From Micromonospora cremea (lineage in GTDB: Bacteria; Actinomycetota; Actinomycetes; Mycobacteriales; Micromonosporaceae), in assembly GCF_900143515.1 (NCBI RefSeq), contig NZ_FSQT01000002.1, forward strand, positions 4,217,501-4,281,500: DNA of 64,000 nucleotides, in the 5' to 3' direction. A model generated the notes under the pieces. The model was not told where the DNA came from and did no database searches. It worked only from the letters and a program-made list of their open reading frames with translations. The translations under genes and the position numbers were made by a program. Below are positions 52,455 to 60,904 of the stretch, one piece after another. Positions within the stretch are counted from its first letter, which is position 1. Each line of letters starts with the position of its first letter.

Positions 52455-53090
52455 TCAGGCGACGTTGATGGGGCGGAACTGGACGCTGACCCGGGGGCCG
52501 ACGGGGCGGGTGGTCTTCGGGATGGCGTGTTCCCAGGTGCGCTGGCAGGAGCCGCCCATCACGATCAGGTCGCCGTGGCCGACGGGGAAGCGCAGGCTGT
52601 CGCCGCCGCCCCGGGGGCGCAGCAGCAGCGGCCGGGGTGACCCGAACGAGACGATCGCGACGACGGTGTCGGTGTGCGCCGAGCGGCCGATGGTGTCGCC
52701 GTGCCAGGCCACGCTGTCGCGCCCGGAGCGGTAGAGGCACATGCCGGCGGTGACGAACGGCTCGCGCAGCTCGGGGGCGTAGTGCCGGGTCAGCGCCGCC
52801 CGTGCCGCCGTGAGCACCGGATGCGGCAGTTGCCGGTCGCCGTCGTACCAGCAGAGCAGGCGGGGCACGTCGACTTCGCTGTCGTACATGGTGCGCCGCT
52901 CGGCCCGCCAGGGCACCTCGGTGAGCAGGGTGTCGAGGACCGCGTCGGAGCCCCGGACCCAGCCGGGGAGGTGGTCGACCCAGGCGCCCCGGGTGAGGTG
53001 GTGCCGGCGGATCTGGCCGGGCAGCGGCCCCAGGGTCGGCCCGGCGTCGGCCAGGTCGAGCATCGACGGCTGGTAGGCGGCCTGCGTCAT
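52455..53090 (-). CDS. alkB: AlkB-family 2-oxoglutarate/Fe(II) dioxygenase
   Basis: The 211-residue protein is an AlkB homologue. The HxD...H iron site is WHGDTIGR and, 50-60 residues on, WEHAIPK, and the 2-oxoglutarate-binding arginines lie in RVSVQFRPI at the C-terminus. VPRLLCWYDGD and LRFPVGHGDLIVMGGSCQRTW are also typical of the family. Such enzymes remove alkyl groups from DNA or RNA bases by oxidation. It converges with the TrmH-type gene and diverges from the PPOX gene. Confidence 0.9.
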   Translation of the reverse strand: MTQAAYQPSMLDLADAGPTLGPLPGQIRRHHLTRGAWVDHLPGWVRGSDAVLDTLLTEVPWRAERRTMYDSEVDVPRLLCWYDGDRQLPHPVLTAARAALTRHYAPELREPFVTAGMCLYRSGRDSVAWHGDTIGRSAHTDTVVAIVSFGSPRPLLLRPRGGGDSLRFPVGHGDLIVMGGSCQRTWEHAIPKTTRPVGPRVSVQFRPINVA

Positions 53091-53164
53091 GGGGCCACCC
53101 TAGCAGCACTTTCGTACACCCGTGCCAATTGGTGTTCGCGGTCCGGATGGGCCAAGATCAAGCG

Positions 53165-53815
53165 GTGAGCATTCGTGATCTCCTGCGCGGCCTACCGGTC
53201 TTTGCCCGGCCGCTACCGCAGTTCGCCCCCGGTGACGCCCCGGATCATCCCGACGACCTGTTCGTGTCGTGGCTCGGCGAGGCCATTGCCGCCGGGGTGG
53301 TGGAACCGCACGCGATGACGTTGAGCACGCTCGACGTTGACGGGGTTCCCGACACTCGTGTCCTTCTGCTGAAGGATGTCGATGACAGGGGCTGGCAGTT
53401 CGCCACCGACGCCGGCAGCGCGAAAGGCCGACAGGTTGCGGGCCGACCCGATGCCGCCCTGGGGTTCTACTGGCGTGAGCAGGGCCGACAGGTCCGCGTC
53501 CAGGGGAGTGTCAGCCCGCTCGATCCGCAGACCTCGGCCAGCGACTTCCTCGCCCGGCCCGTCGGCTCCCGGGTGGCGAGCCTGGCCAGCAGGCAGAGCG
53601 AGGTGTTGAGTGATCCGACGGACCTCGAACACGCCCTCGCCGCGGCGGAGGACGCTGTCCGGGAGAACCCCGACTTGCTCTCTGCGAGCCACACGGTCTA
53701 CGCGGTGACGCCCAGGACGGTGGAGTTCTGGCAGGGCCATGCCGAGCGACGGCACGTGCGTCTGCGGTACCGCCGAGTCGGCGACGCCTGGATCAAGGAA
53801 CTGCTCTGGCCGTAG
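53165..53815 (+). CDS. Pyridoxamine 5'-phosphate oxidase-like FMN protein
   Basis: The 216-residue protein has the split-barrel PPOX fold: MTLSTLDVDGVPDTRVLLLKDVDDRG, FATDAGSAKGRQVAGRPDAALGFYW and the C-terminal EFWQGHAERRHVRLRYRR motif (dimer contacts, FMN phosphate and substrate). It is closest in outline to PdxH/PhzG-type enzymes, about 215 residues long. Oxidation of pyridoxamine or pyridoxine phosphate to PLP is the likely role, but a phenazine-type reaction is possible. GTG 53165 fits the family start. Confidence 0.8.
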   Translation: MSIRDLLRGLPVFARPLPQFAPGDAPDHPDDLFVSWLGEAIAAGVVEPHAMTLSTLDVDGVPDTRVLLLKDVDDRGWQFATDAGSAKGRQVAGRPDAALGFYWREQGRQVRVQGSVSPLDPQTSASDFLARPVGSRVASLASRQSEVLSDPTDLEHALAAAEDAVRENPDLLSASHTVYAVTPRTVEFWQGHAERRHVRLRYRRVGDAWIKELLWP

Positions 53816-53824
53816 GGCGGGCGG

Positions 53825-54877
53825 TCAGTCGGTGGCCGGGCGTACGGCGTCGAGCACCGCGTCCACGACCCGTGCCCGGCCCCGCCCGTCGACGGTGGAC
53901 CAGGCCCGCGCGGCAAGTGCCGTCCTCCGCTGCGGTGAATTGAGCAGCCCGTGCAGCGTCCGCGCGGCCGTCGCGCGGGCGGCCCGCCCGGCGACCCCGG
54001 CGCCGGTCAGCTCCGGCAGTTCGCCGAGGCCGGCGGCCACACCGTGCCGCACCACCCGGGCGTACGACTCGCGCTGGTTGTCCACCACGCAGACCAGCGC
54101 TGCGGGTGCGCCGAGGCAGCAGAGCTCCCAGGTGGACGTGCCGGCGGCGCTGACCACCAGGTCGGCCGCGGTGATCAGCGTCGGCAGCGAGCCGGTGGGC
54201 GGGACCGGTCGGAGGATCTGCCCCCGCCCGGGGGTGATCTCCTCCAGCTCCGTCTCGATCTCCGGCCGGCCGACGATGACCGTGAGGTCCATCGGATGTC
54301 CGGTGGCCAGCAGCACCCGGGTCAGCACCGGGGCCGCGCCGACGGCGTCGGTGCCGCCGAAGAAGGCCAGCACCCGGGGCCGGCTGACCGCGGTGGCGGG
54401 CCGGGGCGCCGCCGGTCGGGCGGCCACCACCGAGTCGCGCAGCAGGGCGTACCCGCTGCCGGCGAGCAGCTGTCCGGGCAGCGCCGGAGCCTGCGCCCCG
54501 AAGTTCTGATCGAGGTAGAGGTCGGCGTCCTGGCCACGGCTGTCGCCGTCGATCACGGCGAGGGTGAACACGCCGGCGGCGCGGAGCGCGCCAGCCCCGG
54601 CCGGGTCCAGCTCGTACGAGTCGAGGATCAGCACGTCCAGCTCGTGGCGGCGGGCCGCCTCGACCAGCCCGGCCGGCGAATCCGGGCCCGGATGCAGGGG
54701 GATTCCCCGCGCGGCCAGCTCCGCGGTGGCCCAGGCCAGCCGTTCGACCGCGCCGAACACCGCGACCTGGGCGCCCCGAGCCTGGAACTCCTCGGCCAGC
54801 GCCAGGCAGCGGACGAGGTGGCCGACGCCGCGCCGCGGCCCGGCGTCGCAGCGCAGTCCGACCCGTAGCGTGCTCAG
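53825..54877 (-). CDS. pseG: PseG-like nucleotide-sugar hydrolase
   Basis: The 350-residue protein is a GT-B-like hydrolase of the PseG/SpsG type. The N-terminal signature is LRCDAGPRRGVGHLVRCLAL, whose GVGH histidine corresponds to the catalytic one in PseG. The second lobe has VLAFFGGTDAVGA and VVSAAGTSTWELCCLGAP. In pseudaminic acid synthesis PseG removes UDP from the 2,4-diacetamido altropyranose. No ATG, GTG or TTG exists at a suitable place, and the best start is CTG 54877, overlapping the cytidylyltransferase stop (CTGA). The next in-frame GTG would delete the signature, so a CTG start or a sequence error must be assumed. Confidence 0.82.
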   Translation of the reverse strand: MSTLRVGLRCDAGPRRGVGHLVRCLALAEEFQARGAQVAVFGAVERLAWATAELAARGIPLHPGPDSPAGLVEAARRHELDVLILDSYELDPAGAGALRAAGVFTLAVIDGDSRGQDADLYLDQNFGAQAPALPGQLLAGSGYALLRDSVVAARPAAPRPATAVSRPRVLAFFGGTDAVGAAPVLTRVLLATGHPMDLTVIVGRPEIETELEEITPGRGQILRPVPPTGSLPTLITAADLVVSAAGTSTWELCCLGAPAALVCVVDNQRESYARVVRHGVAAGLGELPELTGAGVAGRAARATAARTLHGLLNSPQRRTALAARAWSTVDGRGRARVVDAVLDAVRPATD

Positions 54878-55734
54878 GACTCCTCCAGCCGCTTCTGCCG
54901 TACGTCGGCGTTGAGCGCGCGCAGCCGCGGCTGCCCGTCGAGCCAGTCGGCGAGCTTCGCCAGCGGCACGCTGACGTCGCCGAAGTGGTCGGTCACCGCG
55001 CGGACCAGCGCCCAGTCCTGCTCGGTGTCGAGGGTCAGCCGCAGCGGGGAGCGGTTCGGCGTGAGTGTCACCCCGAGCACCCGGAACAGCTCCGGATGGG
55101 TGTACGCGTACGAGGTCACGTGCACCCGGTGGTGACCGGTGGCGAGCCGGTCCAGGGTACGCAGCGTCTCCGCGCGGATGATCTCGACGTCCAACCCCCG
55201 GGGCAGGGTGCGGGCGATCGACGTGCTCGCGTAGTCCAGCCCCGGCACCGCCCGGTACACCGAGGCGACCAGCGTGATGATCTCCGGGTCGAGCAGTGGG
55301 CAGTCGGCGGTGAACCGCATGACCGCGTCGCCCGGGTGTGCGGCCAGCGCGCCCACGAACCGGCCCAGCACGTCGTCGACCGGCCCGCGGTGGCAGGGCA
55401 CGCCCAGCCGTGCGCACTCGGCCACGACCGCGTCGTCGGCCGCGTCCGTGCTGGTCGCGACCACCAGGTCGGCGAGGACGCCGCTGTCGCGGGCGGCGCG
55501 CACCACCCGGCCCAGCACGGAACGCCCGGCGAGCGGGCGGAGCACCTTGCCGGGCAGCCGGGACGATCCCATCCGCGCCTGCACGATGCCGACGATCCGC
55601 GGTCCACCGGCCGTGCCCGTGGCCCCCGTCAGCGCCGGGCCGTGCTCCGGTACGGCGTTGGGTGCGGCGGTCGCGCGCTCGTCGACCGGCGCCGCGCGCT
55701 CGTCGACCGGCGCCGCGCTGTCGTGACCGCTCAT
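54874..55734 (-). CDS. SpsF/PseF-like cytidylyltransferase
   Basis: The 286-residue protein has a nonconserved Pro/Ala-rich N-terminus of about 45 residues, including APVDERA repeated. A nucleotidyltransferase domain follows, with IVQARMGSSRLPGKVLRPL binding CTP, VATSTDAADDAVV and VMRFTADCPLLDPEII, whose aspartates hold Mg2+. In the pathway it would activate pseudaminic acid as the CMP-sugar. SpsF relatives activate other sugars. The stop overlaps the pseG start and the ATG overlaps the upstream stop (55731-55734), so it belongs to the operon. Family name is firm, substrate inferred. Confidence 0.82.
   Translation of the reverse strand: MSGHDSAAPVDERAAPVDERATAAPNAVPEHGPALTGATGTAGGPRIVGIVQARMGSSRLPGKVLRPLAGRSVLGRVVRAARDSGVLADLVVATSTDAADDAVVAECARLGVPCHRGPVDDVLGRFVGALAAHPGDAVMRFTADCPLLDPEIITLVASVYRAVPGLDYASTSIARTLPRGLDVEIIRAETLRTLDRLATGHHRVHVTSYAYTHPELFRVLGVTLTPNRSPLRLTLDTEQDWALVRAVTDHFGDVSVPLAKLADWLDGQPRLRALNADVRQKRLEES
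55673..55714. repeat. Tandem 21-bp repeat within the cytidylyltransferase gene
   Basis: Two identical 21-base copies (55673-55693 and 55694-55714), followed by 6 bases of a third, encode the repeated APVDERA heptad near the N-terminus. The unit keeps the frame, so copy number could vary without breaking the protein. Confidence 0.85.
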
Positions 55735-57557
55735 CGCCGCTTCTCCTGCCTCGAGGCGAGCGCCGTGCGAGCCCGGCGCTTGGCCGCCCGGGCGCCCCGC
55801 TTGACGAGCCGGGCCGGGGTGATGGCGAGTCGACCCACCCGGTAGCTGAGTGAACCGCTGAGCAGGCCGATCTTCGCCTCCGCCCGGCGCAGCGCCCGTT
55901 CCCGCGAGGTGAGCAGCTCGTCGGTCCACCTGGTCAGTGCGGTGAGCCGGCTGATCTCCTCGCGCTGGCGCAGCCACGCCTCCCGCAGCTGCTGGTAGCT
56001 GTGGGCGCCGACCGGCGGGTCGGTCGGCTCGACGGCGTGCAGCTCGGTGGCGAGGCTGACCCGGCCGTCGGTGTCCAACCCGTGCAGCGCCCCGGTGATC
56101 GCAGCCTCGGCCTCCACCGCCTGCGCCACGGTCTCCCGGTTCACGTCGTGGCCGGCGAGCCCGCCGAGCACGACGGTCAGACCCGCCACGTCCAGGGTGG
56201 ACGACCATGGGTGGGCGTACCCGCCGGTGAGCAGGCCCGCCGCGAAGCGCCACAACCCGCGCGCCAGCACCACGTCGCCGGGCAGCGCGTCGGTGGCCCG
56301 CCAGCTCGGGTCGAGCACCGCGTAACGGTCGCCGGCGACCACCACGTTGTCGGTGCTGGCCAGCGCCGCCGCGCCGGCGATCCGGCCGTCGGCGCCGGCC
56401 TGGTCGGCGAGCCAGCCCGCGTACCCCTGCAGCAGGGTGCGCAGCGCCGCGAGGTCGCGGCGCAGCGCCGCGTCGAGCAGCAGGGTACGCAGCAGCCGCC
56501 CAGCCGGCACCGGCCCGGTCAGCGCGCCCGGGTCCCGGTACGCGGCCTCGCGGCTGGCGAACGGCGGGGCGGCCAGCACGCTCGCGCCGGTCGGGGCGGC
56601 CAGGTTCCACCGCCAGCCCGAGGGACCCTCGAGCACCTCGAGCACGCCGATACCGGGTTGCCCGGTCTGCGCCAGCGCCACCGGCAGGTTGCCGTCGGTG
56701 GTCGGCTCGGCCCGGTCCTCGGAGCCAGTGGGCCGCCGGGCCAGCATCAGCCAGCCCGGCGCGAGGTCGGCGGCGCGCCCGGCGTGCAGCGCGTCCACCG
56801 CGAGCCGGGCCGGGTCCTGGAGCACCGTCCCGGTGGCGAAGCCCCCGGCGCAGGCGCCGTGCAGCACCGCGTCGAACAGTCCGGAGCCGGCGCCCCGGTC
56901 GAGCTGGTCGGCGTCGAGCAGCGCCGTCACGGTGCTGGTGTCGGGGTATCCGGCCCAGCAGGCGGTCGGCCGCAGCCCGGCGTCGGTGAGCCGCTCGCGC
57001 AGCTGGTCCCGGTTGGCGGGGCGGGCCCGGTCCAGCACCCCGTCGATCACCCAGGCAGAGTCGTCCCGGCCCGCGTACCAGGGGGTCGTGGCGACCAGCC
57101 GGTGCAGCCCGAGCGGGTTGTCCAGGCGCAGCAGCAGCGCCCCACCCGGCCGTACCGCGGCGACCAGTCGCGCCAGCACCCCGTTCCAGCCCAGCCGGGT
57201 GCCCTCCACCGACTCCACCGGGTCCAGCCCGGCGCCGGCGATCACCACGTCGTACGTTTCGTCGGTGGGCAGCCCGGCCGGGCCACCCACCACGACGCGG
57301 GTGGCCCGCTGGGCCAGCGCCACCGCGTCCGGGTGGCTGCGCAGCAGGCAGGTGACCTCGGCGTGGGCGAGTCGGTCGAGCAGCGCCGGGTCGTGCGGCC
57401 CGGCCAGCAGGACCCGGGCACCGGCCGGCACGATCCGGGCGGCCAGCGCAGCGAGGGGCCCACCGTCGGCCAACCGCGTTTCCGGCAGGTCGGACCAGGC
57501 CAGCATCTCGCCGCCCGGCAGGGTGATCCGGTCGGCGGGTGCCGTCTCAGTCGTCAC
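55731..57557 (-). CDS. 608-aa methyltransferase-like protein with C-terminal coiled coil
   Basis: The N-terminal 200 residues have a Rossmann-like pattern, including GARVLLAGPHDPALLDRLA, YDVVIAGAGLDPVES and a GGALLLRLDNPLGLH strand, suggesting a class I methyltransferase. The middle part (about 290-490) recalls aminoglycoside phosphotransferase-like folds, but the catalytic HxD is not evident. The end (about 535-608) is a coiled coil and basic helix (YQQLREAWLRQREEISRLT, then RLVKRGARAAKRR). GTG 57557 overlaps the previous gene by 11 bases. Its place in the operon implies a role in modifying or assembling the sugar product. Confidence 0.55.
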   Translation of the reverse strand: MTTETAPADRITLPGGEMLAWSDLPETRLADGGPLAALAARIVPAGARVLLAGPHDPALLDRLAHAEVTCLLRSHPDAVALAQRATRVVVGGPAGLPTDETYDVVIAGAGLDPVESVEGTRLGWNGVLARLVAAVRPGGALLLRLDNPLGLHRLVATTPWYAGRDDSAWVIDGVLDRARPANRDQLRERLTDAGLRPTACWAGYPDTSTVTALLDADQLDRGAGSGLFDAVLHGACAGGFATGTVLQDPARLAVDALHAGRAADLAPGWLMLARRPTGSEDRAEPTTDGNLPVALAQTGQPGIGVLEVLEGPSGWRWNLAAPTGASVLAAPPFASREAAYRDPGALTGPVPAGRLLRTLLLDAALRRDLAALRTLLQGYAGWLADQAGADGRIAGAAALASTDNVVVAGDRYAVLDPSWRATDALPGDVVLARGLWRFAAGLLTGGYAHPWSSTLDVAGLTVVLGGLAGHDVNRETVAQAVEAEAAITGALHGLDTDGRVSLATELHAVEPTDPPVGAHSYQQLREAWLRQREEISRLTALTRWTDELLTSRERALRRAEAKIGLLSGSLSYRVGRLAITPARLVKRGARAAKRRARTALASRQEKRR

Positions 57558-58392
57558 TGTCCTCTTCTTCCTGGAGGTTCGCCCAGCCGAGCAGCTCACG
57601 CAGCTCGCCCGGCGTGCAGCGGTGGTCGGTGCCCAGCTCGGCGCGGGCGATTCCGACCGTGGTGGGCAGGTCGACCGCGGCGCCGTGCAGCTGCGGCCAC
57701 TGCCGCCGGATGCGGGCGGTCCCGCCGAAGGTCGGGTCCTCGTTGGACAGGATCATCGGGTCGCCGTAGACCGCTGGTTCGCAGCCGGCCGCGATGCCGT
57801 AGAAGATCGCGCTGGTCAGCCGGTTGGATGCCACCCGGCGGTGCCGGCGCAGCTCGGTCAGTTGCTTGTCGAGGAACTCCGGGTCGGTGTCCTTCCACCA
57901 GTGCCCCCGGTAGCCGTGGCAGATCACCCGGAACCCGGCGCGCTCGTAGAGCCGGCGGACGTGGCGCATCCCGTACTCGTGCCAGTAGAGGCAGACCGTG
58001 ACGGGGCCGGGTTCGGTGTCCCGGATGCGGGCGATCAGCTCCCGGTGGTCACCCTTGACGTGCTGGCCCTCCCAGCCGTGGAACGGGTACCAGATGGTGC
58101 CGTCCCGCTCCTCGACCGGTGGTTCCTCGGGCCGCATGGCCAGCAGGTAGACGAACGGGGCCCCGATGACGACCACGTTGCGCCGCCCCACCGACCAGGC
58201 CCGGCGGCGGGTCTGCTCCGACCAGAGCAGGCTCGGGGTGCGATCGGCGTACGGATGGCCGGGAGCCAGGCCGTCGCCGATGTTCCAGCCGTGCTGCACG
58301 TACCCGTTGATCCGCGGCGGATGCCGGTCGCCGAGGCCGGCGTAGCGGGCCAGCACGTGCGCGTGGCCGTAGAAGTGGTTCGCGTGGTGCAT
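57547..58392 (-). CDS. Unrecognised 281-aa protein, candidate nonulosonate transferase
   Basis: The protein has no membrane segment or signal peptide. It opens MHHANHFYGHAHVLARYAGL and has INGYVQHGWNIGDGLAP, VVVIGAPFVYLLAM, TVCLYWHEYGM and SNRLTSAIFYGIAAGCEPAV, a layout of alternating strands and helices like a GT-B enzyme. The second half, with a conserved-looking ER-GC-P segment, resembles the nucleotide-binding half of polysaccharide glycosyltransferases of the sialyltransferase kind. It lies between PseC and the 608-aa protein and is the only gene in the operon left to transfer the CMP-sugar. That role is inferred, and no family was recognised. Confidence 0.55.
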   Translation of the reverse strand: MHHANHFYGHAHVLARYAGLGDRHPPRINGYVQHGWNIGDGLAPGHPYADRTPSLLWSEQTRRRAWSVGRRNVVVIGAPFVYLLAMRPEEPPVEERDGTIWYPFHGWEGQHVKGDHRELIARIRDTEPGPVTVCLYWHEYGMRHVRRLYERAGFRVICHGYRGHWWKDTDPEFLDKQLTELRRHRRVASNRLTSAIFYGIAAGCEPAVYGDPMILSNEDPTFGGTARIRRQWPQLHGAAVDLPTTVGIARAELGTDHRCTPGELRELLGWANLQEEEDSDD

Positions 58393-58402
58393 CAGGTTCC
58401 CA

Positions 58403-59560
58403 TCAGGCGGCGGAACGCACCGAGCCGGCCCGCAGGGCCGTGGCCAGGGCGTCGATGACGCGGTCCTGGTCGGCGTCGCTGAGTCCCGGGTAGAGCGGCA
58501 GCGACAATTGTTGGGAGTAGAACGACTCCGCGACCGGGCAGGATCCGCGCCGGTAGCCCAGGTCGGCGAAGGCCGGGTGCCAGTGCACCGGAATGTAGTT
58601 GACCTGGACGCCGATGCCGGCGGCGCGCATGCGGTCGTACACCTCGCGGCGGCGCCCGTCGAGCACCCGGATCGGGTAGAGGTGCCAGGCGGGTCGGGCC
58701 CAGGCCCGCCGTCCCGGGAGCCGGATGCCCGGCAGGTCGGCGAGGGCCTCGTCGTAGCGGGCCACCAGGTGATCGCGGCGGGTCAGGAACTCGCCCAGCC
58801 GGCGCAGCTGGCTGCGGCCCAGCGCGCAGAGCACGTCCGGCAGCCGGTAGTTCAGCCCGAACTCGTGCACCTCCTGGTGCCAGCCGCCCTCGTCCGGCCA
58901 GCGCTGCTCGTCGCGCTCGCGCACCACGCCGACGCCACGGAACCGGCGGGCCCGCTTGAGCAGCTCCGGGTGGGGGGAGACCACCGCGCCGCCCTCGGCG
59001 GTGGTGAGGTTCTTGGTGGGGAAGAACGACAGCGTGGTCAGATCGGCCAGCGAGCCGACCGGCCGGCCCTTGTAGCTGGCGCCGATGGAGTGCGCCGCGT
59101 CGGCGAGCAGCAGCGCGTCGTGCCCGCCCAGCGCGGCGCGTAGGGCGTCGTAGTCGGCCGGGTGGCCGGCGTAGTCGACGGCGGACACCACTCGGGTACG
59201 CGAGGTGGTCCCGGCGGCGGCCGCCGCCGGGTCGAGGGTGAAGGTGTCCTCCTCGACGTCGGCGAAGACGACCTTCGCGCCGAGCGCGACGGCGCTGCTG
59301 GCGGTCGCCACGAAGGTCATCGGCGGCACGATCACCTCGTCGCCGGGGCCGACGCCGGCCGCCGCGTACGCCACGTGCAGCGCCGCGGTGCCGTTGGAGA
59401 CGGTGGCGCAGCCCGCGCCACCGGTCCAAGCGGCCAGGTCGGCCTCGAACGCCTCGACCTGCGGCCCGGTGGTGAGCCAGTCGCCGCGCAGCACGCCGGC
59501 CACCGCGGCGATGTCGTCCTCGGTGACCGAGTGCCGGCCGTACGGAAGCATTGCCGTCAT
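58403..59560 (-). CDS. pseC: PseC: UDP-4-keto-sugar aminotransferase
   Basis: The 385-residue protein is a DegT/DnrJ/EryC1/StrS-type aminotransferase. The PLP-binding lysine is Lys183 in FFPTKNLTTAEGG, the same position as Lys183 of Helicobacter PseC. VSNGTAALHVAYAAAG, DEVIVPPMTF and VNYIPVHWHPAFADLGY are also present. It converts the 4-keto product of PseB into the 4-amino altrosamine using glutamate as amino donor. ATG 59560 overlaps the pseB stop (ATGA), and a second ATG at 59551 would drop only three residues. It acts after PseB and before PseH. Confidence 0.9.
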   Translation of the reverse strand: MTAMLPYGRHSVTEDDIAAVAGVLRGDWLTTGPQVEAFEADLAAWTGGAGCATVSNGTAALHVAYAAAGVGPGDEVIVPPMTFVATASSAVALGAKVVFADVEEDTFTLDPAAAAAGTTSRTRVVSAVDYAGHPADYDALRAALGGHDALLLADAAHSIGASYKGRPVGSLADLTTLSFFPTKNLTTAEGGAVVSPHPELLKRARRFRGVGVVRERDEQRWPDEGGWHQEVHEFGLNYRLPDVLCALGRSQLRRLGEFLTRRDHLVARYDEALADLPGIRLPGRRAWARPAWHLYPIRVLDGRRREVYDRMRAAGIGVQVNYIPVHWHPAFADLGYRRGSCPVAESFYSQQLSLPLYPGLSDADQDRVIDALATALRAGSVRSAA

Positions 59561-60540
59561 GCGGTGATGCCGAGCATGTCGCGTAGCTCCTCGACGCTGA
59601 GCCACTCGTCGTTGGTGTCCGACTGGTACGCGAAGCCGTCCGGCACCGGCTCGCAGTCGACCGGCGGGTGGTAGCCCCAGCCGGCGATGGTCGGCTGGAC
59701 GATGTACCGGTCCTTGGCGCGCAGCGTCCGCCGGCTGTCGTCCGGCGCGATCATCTCCTCGTGCAGCTTCTCGCCGGGCCGGATACCGATCTCGTGCGTG
59801 GTGGCGTCCGGTGCGACGGCTCCGACCAGGTCGAGGATGCGCATGCTGGGGATCCGCGGTACGAACAGCTCGCCGCCCTGCATCTGGTCGAACGAGTCCA
59901 CGACGAACTGCACGGCCTGCTCCAGCGTGATCCAGAACCGGGTCATCCGCATGTCGGTGATCGGCAGGCTCTTGCCCTCGGCGGCCAGCCGGCTGAACAG
60001 CGGGACCACGGAGCCACGGCTGCCCACCACGTTGCCGTAGCGGACCACCGAGAACCGGGTCGGGTGGTGGGCCGCGTAGTGGTTGGCCGAGACGAACAGC
60101 TTGTCGCCGACCAGCTTGGTCGCGCCGTACAGGTTGATCGGGCTCGACGCCTTGTCGGTCGAGAGCGCGATGACCTTCCGGACGCCGGCCTCGATCGCGG
60201 CGTCGACGACGTGCTGGGAGCCGGTGATGTTGGTGGCGATGTACTCGGAGGGGTTGTACTCCGCGGTGTCCACCTGCTTGAGGGCGGCGGCGTGCACCAC
60301 GTGGTCCACGCCGTGCATCGCCCGGGTGAGGCGGTGCCGGTCCCGGATGTCGCCGATGAACCAGCGCAGCCGGGAGTCGTCGCCGAGCTGCTGGCGTAGC
60401 TCGTACTGCTTGAGTTCGTCGCGGGAGAACACCACCACCCGGGCGGGGTCGGCCTCGGTGAGGATGTGCCGGAGGAACGCCCTGCCGAAGGAACCCGTTC
60501 CCCCGGTGATCAGAATGGACGATCCATTCAACTCACTCAA
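59557..60540 (-). CDS. pseB: PseB: UDP-N-acetylglucosamine 4,6-dehydratase (inverting)
   Basis: The 327-residue protein is an extended SDR of the FlaA1/PseB class. The cofactor loop is GGTGSFG (residues 13-19). The catalytic set Asp129-Lys130 (STDKASSP) and Tyr138 with Lys142 (YGATK) has the spacing of Helicobacter FlaA1. It dehydrates UDP-GlcNAc and inverts C5, the first step of pseudaminic acid synthesis. The start is TTG 60540, 7 bases after GGGAG. Longer frames lack a site. It heads the operon pseB-pseC-281 aa-608 aa-cytidylyltransferase-pseG. Confidence 0.92.
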   Translation of the reverse strand: MSELNGSSILITGGTGSFGRAFLRHILTEADPARVVVFSRDELKQYELRQQLGDDSRLRWFIGDIRDRHRLTRAMHGVDHVVHAAALKQVDTAEYNPSEYIATNITGSQHVVDAAIEAGVRKVIALSTDKASSPINLYGATKLVGDKLFVSANHYAAHHPTRFSVVRYGNVVGSRGSVVPLFSRLAAEGKSLPITDMRMTRFWITLEQAVQFVVDSFDQMQGGELFVPRIPSMRILDLVGAVAPDATTHEIGIRPGEKLHEEMIAPDDSRRTLRAKDRYIVQPTIAGWGYHPPVDCEPVPDGFAYQSDTNDEWLSVEELRDMLGITA

Positions 60541-60904
60541 TTTGGTTCTCCCGTGATCGTGGATGAACGGGCGGCCCTCGGCCGGCCGACCGGGGTGAGA
60601 CGCTAACCGTGGCGGGTTAACGGGCCGGCGTTCGCGGGTGAACCGGTCGCCCTGCTCCCGTGAATGCCAGGCACCGGGTAGGCGAACACTTGCGGCCATC
60701 CGGGAAGCGGCCTGACCAGGCCGGATCGGGCCGTTACAGTGGCCGCGCGAGCGACCCGGCCGCCTCTGTGCGCCGCCGGTTCCCGCGTTCACCCGACGTT
60801 CGTGCCGCCGTGGCGCGAGCGTTTCGCCCTGCGCGTCACCGGCCGCACCGGCGTGCCCACACGCCCGCGCGGGCCCGGACCGGTCGGCAATTCAGGAGGC
60901 GTTG
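60541..60904. other. Divergent promoter region, 364 bases
   Basis: The gap separates pseB and the GT-C gene, which are transcribed outwards. It contains the plus-strand promoter listed separately. On the minus strand a TTAACCCGCCACGGTTAGCG stretch near 60610 could be the -10 region for pseB. No conserved reading frame is seen. Confidence 0.55.
60712..60740 (+). promoter_or_regulatory. Sigma-70-type promoter of the GT-C gene
   Basis: CTGACC (60712-60717) and TACAGT (60735-60740) are 17 bases apart, the standard spacing. The start would lie near 60747, leaving a leader of about 158 bases before ATG 60905. Confidence 0.6.
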
